From NCBI GenBank assembly GCA_965246995.1, contig OZ252008.1, positions 1,984,001 to 2,048,000 of the forward strand: 64,000 nt of DNA. The letters run 5' to 3'. The position numbers and the translations under genes were made by a program. Shown piece after piece: positions 62,080 to 64,000 of the stretch (positions are counted from its first letter, which is position 1; every line of letters starts with the position of its first letter). The notes under the pieces are model-generated. The model had not been told where the DNA came from and searched no databases. It worked only from the letters and a program-made list of their open reading frames with translations. This DNA is from VXRJ01 sp965246995. GTDB lineage: Bacteria > Acidobacteriota > Vicinamibacteria > Vicinamibacterales > UBA8438.

Positions 62080-63198
62080 ATGCGGTTGTTGGACTTTCTG
62101 ATTCGTCGGACCGGACCGCTCGTCGGCCTCGACATCGGATCGAGCGCGGTCAAGGTGGTGGAGGTCGTTCGTCGCGCTGATGGTGGCGTCGCATTCGCCG
62201 GCTGGTCTGCGACACCGACCGACACTATCGTTGACGGCGCGATTGAGAACCCGGAAGCGGTGGCGGGCGCAATCCGGCAGGCGTTTGCCTCCGCTGGCAT
62301 CCGGACGCGGCGGGTGGCGGTTGCGCTGCCCGCGAGTGCCGTCATCGTCAAGCGGATCACGCTGCCGCCGACACCGGAGGCGCGCCTGGATGAGGCAATC
62401 ACCCTCGCCGCGGCCCGGGCCTTGCCGTTCGATCCGGACGACATTCATCTTGACTATCACCGGATCGGGGTCGGCGCACGCAGTGCGGACGACCCGATCG
62501 ACGTGATGCTGGTGGCGGCGCGGCGGGAGACGGTAGCGCGTTATCTCGGCGTCACCGTCGAGGCGGGCTGTACGCCATCGGTAGTCGATGTAGGAACGTT
62601 CGCGCTGCAAAACGCCTTCGAATGGACCAACGGCGGAAAGGGTGTCGTCGCCGCCGATGGTTGCCCCGACGCAACGGTTGCACTGATCGAAGTCGGCGCG
62701 AGCGCCACGACGGTCAGCATTGTCCGCGACGGCGTCTCTCTGTTCACACGCGCGGTTCCCGCCGGCGGCAACACCTGCACCGACGCGCTGGAGCGCGAAC
62801 TCTACCTGGGGTCCGAGGCGGCGGAACGGCTGAAGCGTGGCGTCCCGACCGGCAGATGGGCCCAGGCTGACGCCGTGCCGGTGGTGCGCGAGGCAGCCGA
62901 CGCGCTGGCCCTCGAGGTACGGCAGACGTTTGCGCTCGTCGAGGCGGGCACCACGGGCGACAGGCCCGGTTCCATTCCCCCTCTGGATCGGATCGTCTTG
63001 ACCGGCGGCGCGTCTCGCGCGGACGGACTCGAGGAGAGGCTCGGCGCGCACATTGGCGTCTCGGTGGAGCGATTCGATCCGTTCCGCCGACTGACGCTGA
63101 AGGGACCGGCAGCAGGTGATCCGGTGGTAAGAAACGAGTTGGTAGCGAGTGCCGGCATTGCCGTCGGGTTGGCGGTACGGAGTCTGGATAAACGGTGA
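62080..63198 (+). CDS. pilM: type IV pilus assembly protein PilM
   Basis: 372 residues. It is an actin/FtsA-like ATPase: phosphate-1 loop LVGLDIGSSAVKVVEVVRR at 14-32, ALPASAVIVKRITLPPTPEA, IEVGASATTVSIVRDG (phosphate-2) near 210, and VLTGGASRADGLEERLGA (adenosine motif) near 310. PilM sits on the cytoplasmic side and binds the tail of PilN in the pilus alignment complex. First gene of the pilMNO run. Confidence 0.92.
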   Translation: MRLLDFLIRRTGPLVGLDIGSSAVKVVEVVRRADGGVAFAGWSATPTDTIVDGAIENPEAVAGAIRQAFASAGIRTRRVAVALPASAVIVKRITLPPTPEARLDEAITLAAARALPFDPDDIHLDYHRIGVGARSADDPIDVMLVAARRETVARYLGVTVEAGCTPSVVDVGTFALQNAFEWTNGGKGVVAADGCPDATVALIEVGASATTVSIVRDGVSLFTRAVPAGGNTCTDALERELYLGSEAAERLKRGVPTGRWAQADAVPVVREAADALALEVRQTFALVEAGTTGDRPGSIPPLDRIVLTGGASRADGLEERLGAHIGVSVERFDPFRRLTLKGPAAGDPVVRNELVASAGIAVGLAVRSLDKR

Positions 63199-63269
63199 TC
63201 GGAGTGTCGTGGCCGCCTGCCGGCGACGGCTTGCGGACAGATTGACGGCATGGAGAAAGGAGGAATCGA

Positions 63270-63836
63270 ATGATTCGCATCAACCTGATCGGTGGAGGGG
63301 AGGCTGATCAGGCCGGCAAGCGGGTGAGCCGGTCCCGCGGCGTCCGCGACGTGGCGGCCACGCTCGGTGCGGTCGTGGCATTGGCGGCGGCAACTGCGTA
63401 CGTCGCCTTCGATGCCTGGGCGCTCCGGCGAACGTCGGTAGCGGTCAAGCGGGCCCTCGCGGCGGCTGACGGCGATCGGCAGAAGCGAGTTGCGCCCGTG
63501 GAAACCCTGGAGACAGAGGAACGTCGTCGCGCGGCGTTGGAACGCCAAGTGGAGCAGCTTTCCCGCTGGCGCGCAACGCGTGGGGCGCCGGTCGGCACTT
63601 TCGATGCCGTCAGCCGGAGCTTGCCGGATGGCCTCTGGCTGACCGAGCTGCGGCAGGACGTGGACGCTCTCGTTGTGGCGGGCAGGGCAGCGCGGCCGGC
63701 GGCGCTCTTCGAGTTCGCCAGCAACCTGGAGGCGTCGGGACAGGTCGCCTCGCCGCTGGAAGTTGTCGGCACCAATGCGGCCGGAACCGGTCGCTTCGAG
63801 ATCCGGGCGGCGCCGGGAGCCGCGATGGAGAACTGA
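63270..63836 (+). CDS. pilN: type IV pilus assembly protein PilN
   Basis: 188 residues, strong AAGGAGG upstream. The N-terminus MIRINLIGG is the short cytoplasmic motif that docks on PilM. A membrane helix lies at about 30-48 (LGAVVALAAATAYVAFDAW), followed by a coiled coil (about 60-100) and a periplasmic ferredoxin-like domain (LPDGLWLTELRQDVDALVVA). Confidence 0.92.
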   Translation: MIRINLIGGGEADQAGKRVSRSRGVRDVAATLGAVVALAAATAYVAFDAWALRRTSVAVKRALAAADGDRQKRVAPVETLETEERRRAALERQVEQLSRWRATRGAPVGTFDAVSRSLPDGLWLTELRQDVDALVVAGRAARPAALFEFASNLEASGQVASPLEVVGTNAAGTGRFEIRAAPGAAMEN

Positions 63837-63839
63837 GCG

Positions 63840-64000
63840 ATGGCTGACCCCGATGGTGCGGCAGAGCGGATCCGCCGGCTCACGCGGATGCTGTGGGAGA
63901 AGCCGGCGTGGCGGGCGGGCGCTGGCCTGATCGGCGCGGCCACCGTCGTCATCTTCTTCCAGTTCGCCTGGGTGTCGCCGCAACAGGCGCGGCTGACGAT
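63840..64000 (+). CDS. pilO: type IV pilus assembly protein PilO, N-terminal part (runs off window)
   Basis: 53 codons are visible: a cytoplasmic start rich in Arg, then a hydrophobic helix (GAATVVIFFQFAWVSPQQ). The position directly after pilN, four bases from its stop, and the single N-terminal helix fit PilO, the inner-membrane partner of PilN. Confidence 0.75.
   Translation, partial: MADPDGAAERIRRLTRMLWEKPAWRAGAGLIGAATVVIFFQFAWVSPQQARLT

Noticed and set aside
61453..63051. 532-codon frame that would extend rplM upstream across pilM
   Set aside because: Only the last 148 residues match L13; the rest is the complement of pilM. TTG 61899 with a ribosome-binding site is preferred.

Overview
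ORGANISM. The window is high-GC bacterial DNA from a diderm. It carries two very large autotransporter-type surface proteins, a TonB-dependent receptor and type IV pilus genes (pilM-pilN-pilO). The right end has the housekeeping run rplM-rpsI-rpsB-tsf-pyrH-frr-thrC, with an L13 whose N-terminus resembles those I know from Acidobacteriota. I infer an Acidobacteriota-like organism (Vicinamibacteria type); this is recognition by eye, not a phylogeny. No rRNA and no CRISPR array were seen.

LAYOUT. (1) 1-9.9 kb: a membrane-stress/polyamine cluster. It holds DUF350 protein, a 7-TM spermidine-synthase-like protein, a K+ channel, DUF2170 protein and PspA. Converging on it are a second spermidine-synthase-like protein and a Tat-exported FAD oxidase; a DUF2617-like gene diverges from these. 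A roughly 200-bp MITE inserted at TTAA has cut the oxidase gene from its original start codon. (2) 10-19 kb: an insertion-sequence graveyard with a P4-type integrase, a nonsense-mutated HTH gene and IS21, IS5, IS6 and IS3 remnants. An IS110 element is interrupted by an intact IS256 element with an 8-bp target duplication. A tcmP remnant and a DUF5131 gene follow. (3) 19-53 kb: a repeated surface-protein locus. Three copies (one broken) of a soluble one-piece signalling protein (GAF-PAS-histidine kinase-receiver-OmpR DNA-binding domain) lie on the minus strand. Each diverges from a plus-strand outer-membrane or surface gene or its remnant: K1-TonB receptor, K2-adhesin A, K3-deleted receptor, deleted K4-adhesin B. 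All four intergenic regions share tandem 11-bp TTCGCGA-type repeats at a fixed 28 bp from a -10-like element. A TrlF-AlbA_2 gene pair of defence type sits between K2/adhesin A and K3. (4) 53-57 kb: debris next to tRNA-Ala(CGC): a VirD4 fragment, an integrase fragment, HigBA, a truncated MmeI-type restriction-modification gene and an unknown metal-binding-like protein. (5) 57-64 kb: core genes.

HOW IT FITS TOGETHER. The strongest new signal is the four-copy cassette. A cytosolic fused two-component protein appears to be encoded back to back with the surface protein it controls, through an OmpR/PhoB-like direct-repeat operator. The cassettes have multiplied, decayed by small deletions between short direct repeats, and exchanged payloads. 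Adhesin A also has a C8 tract placed so that one extra C would join an upstream ATG frame to the adhesin frame, which suggests possible phase variation. All function statements rest on motif recognition from the sequence alone.
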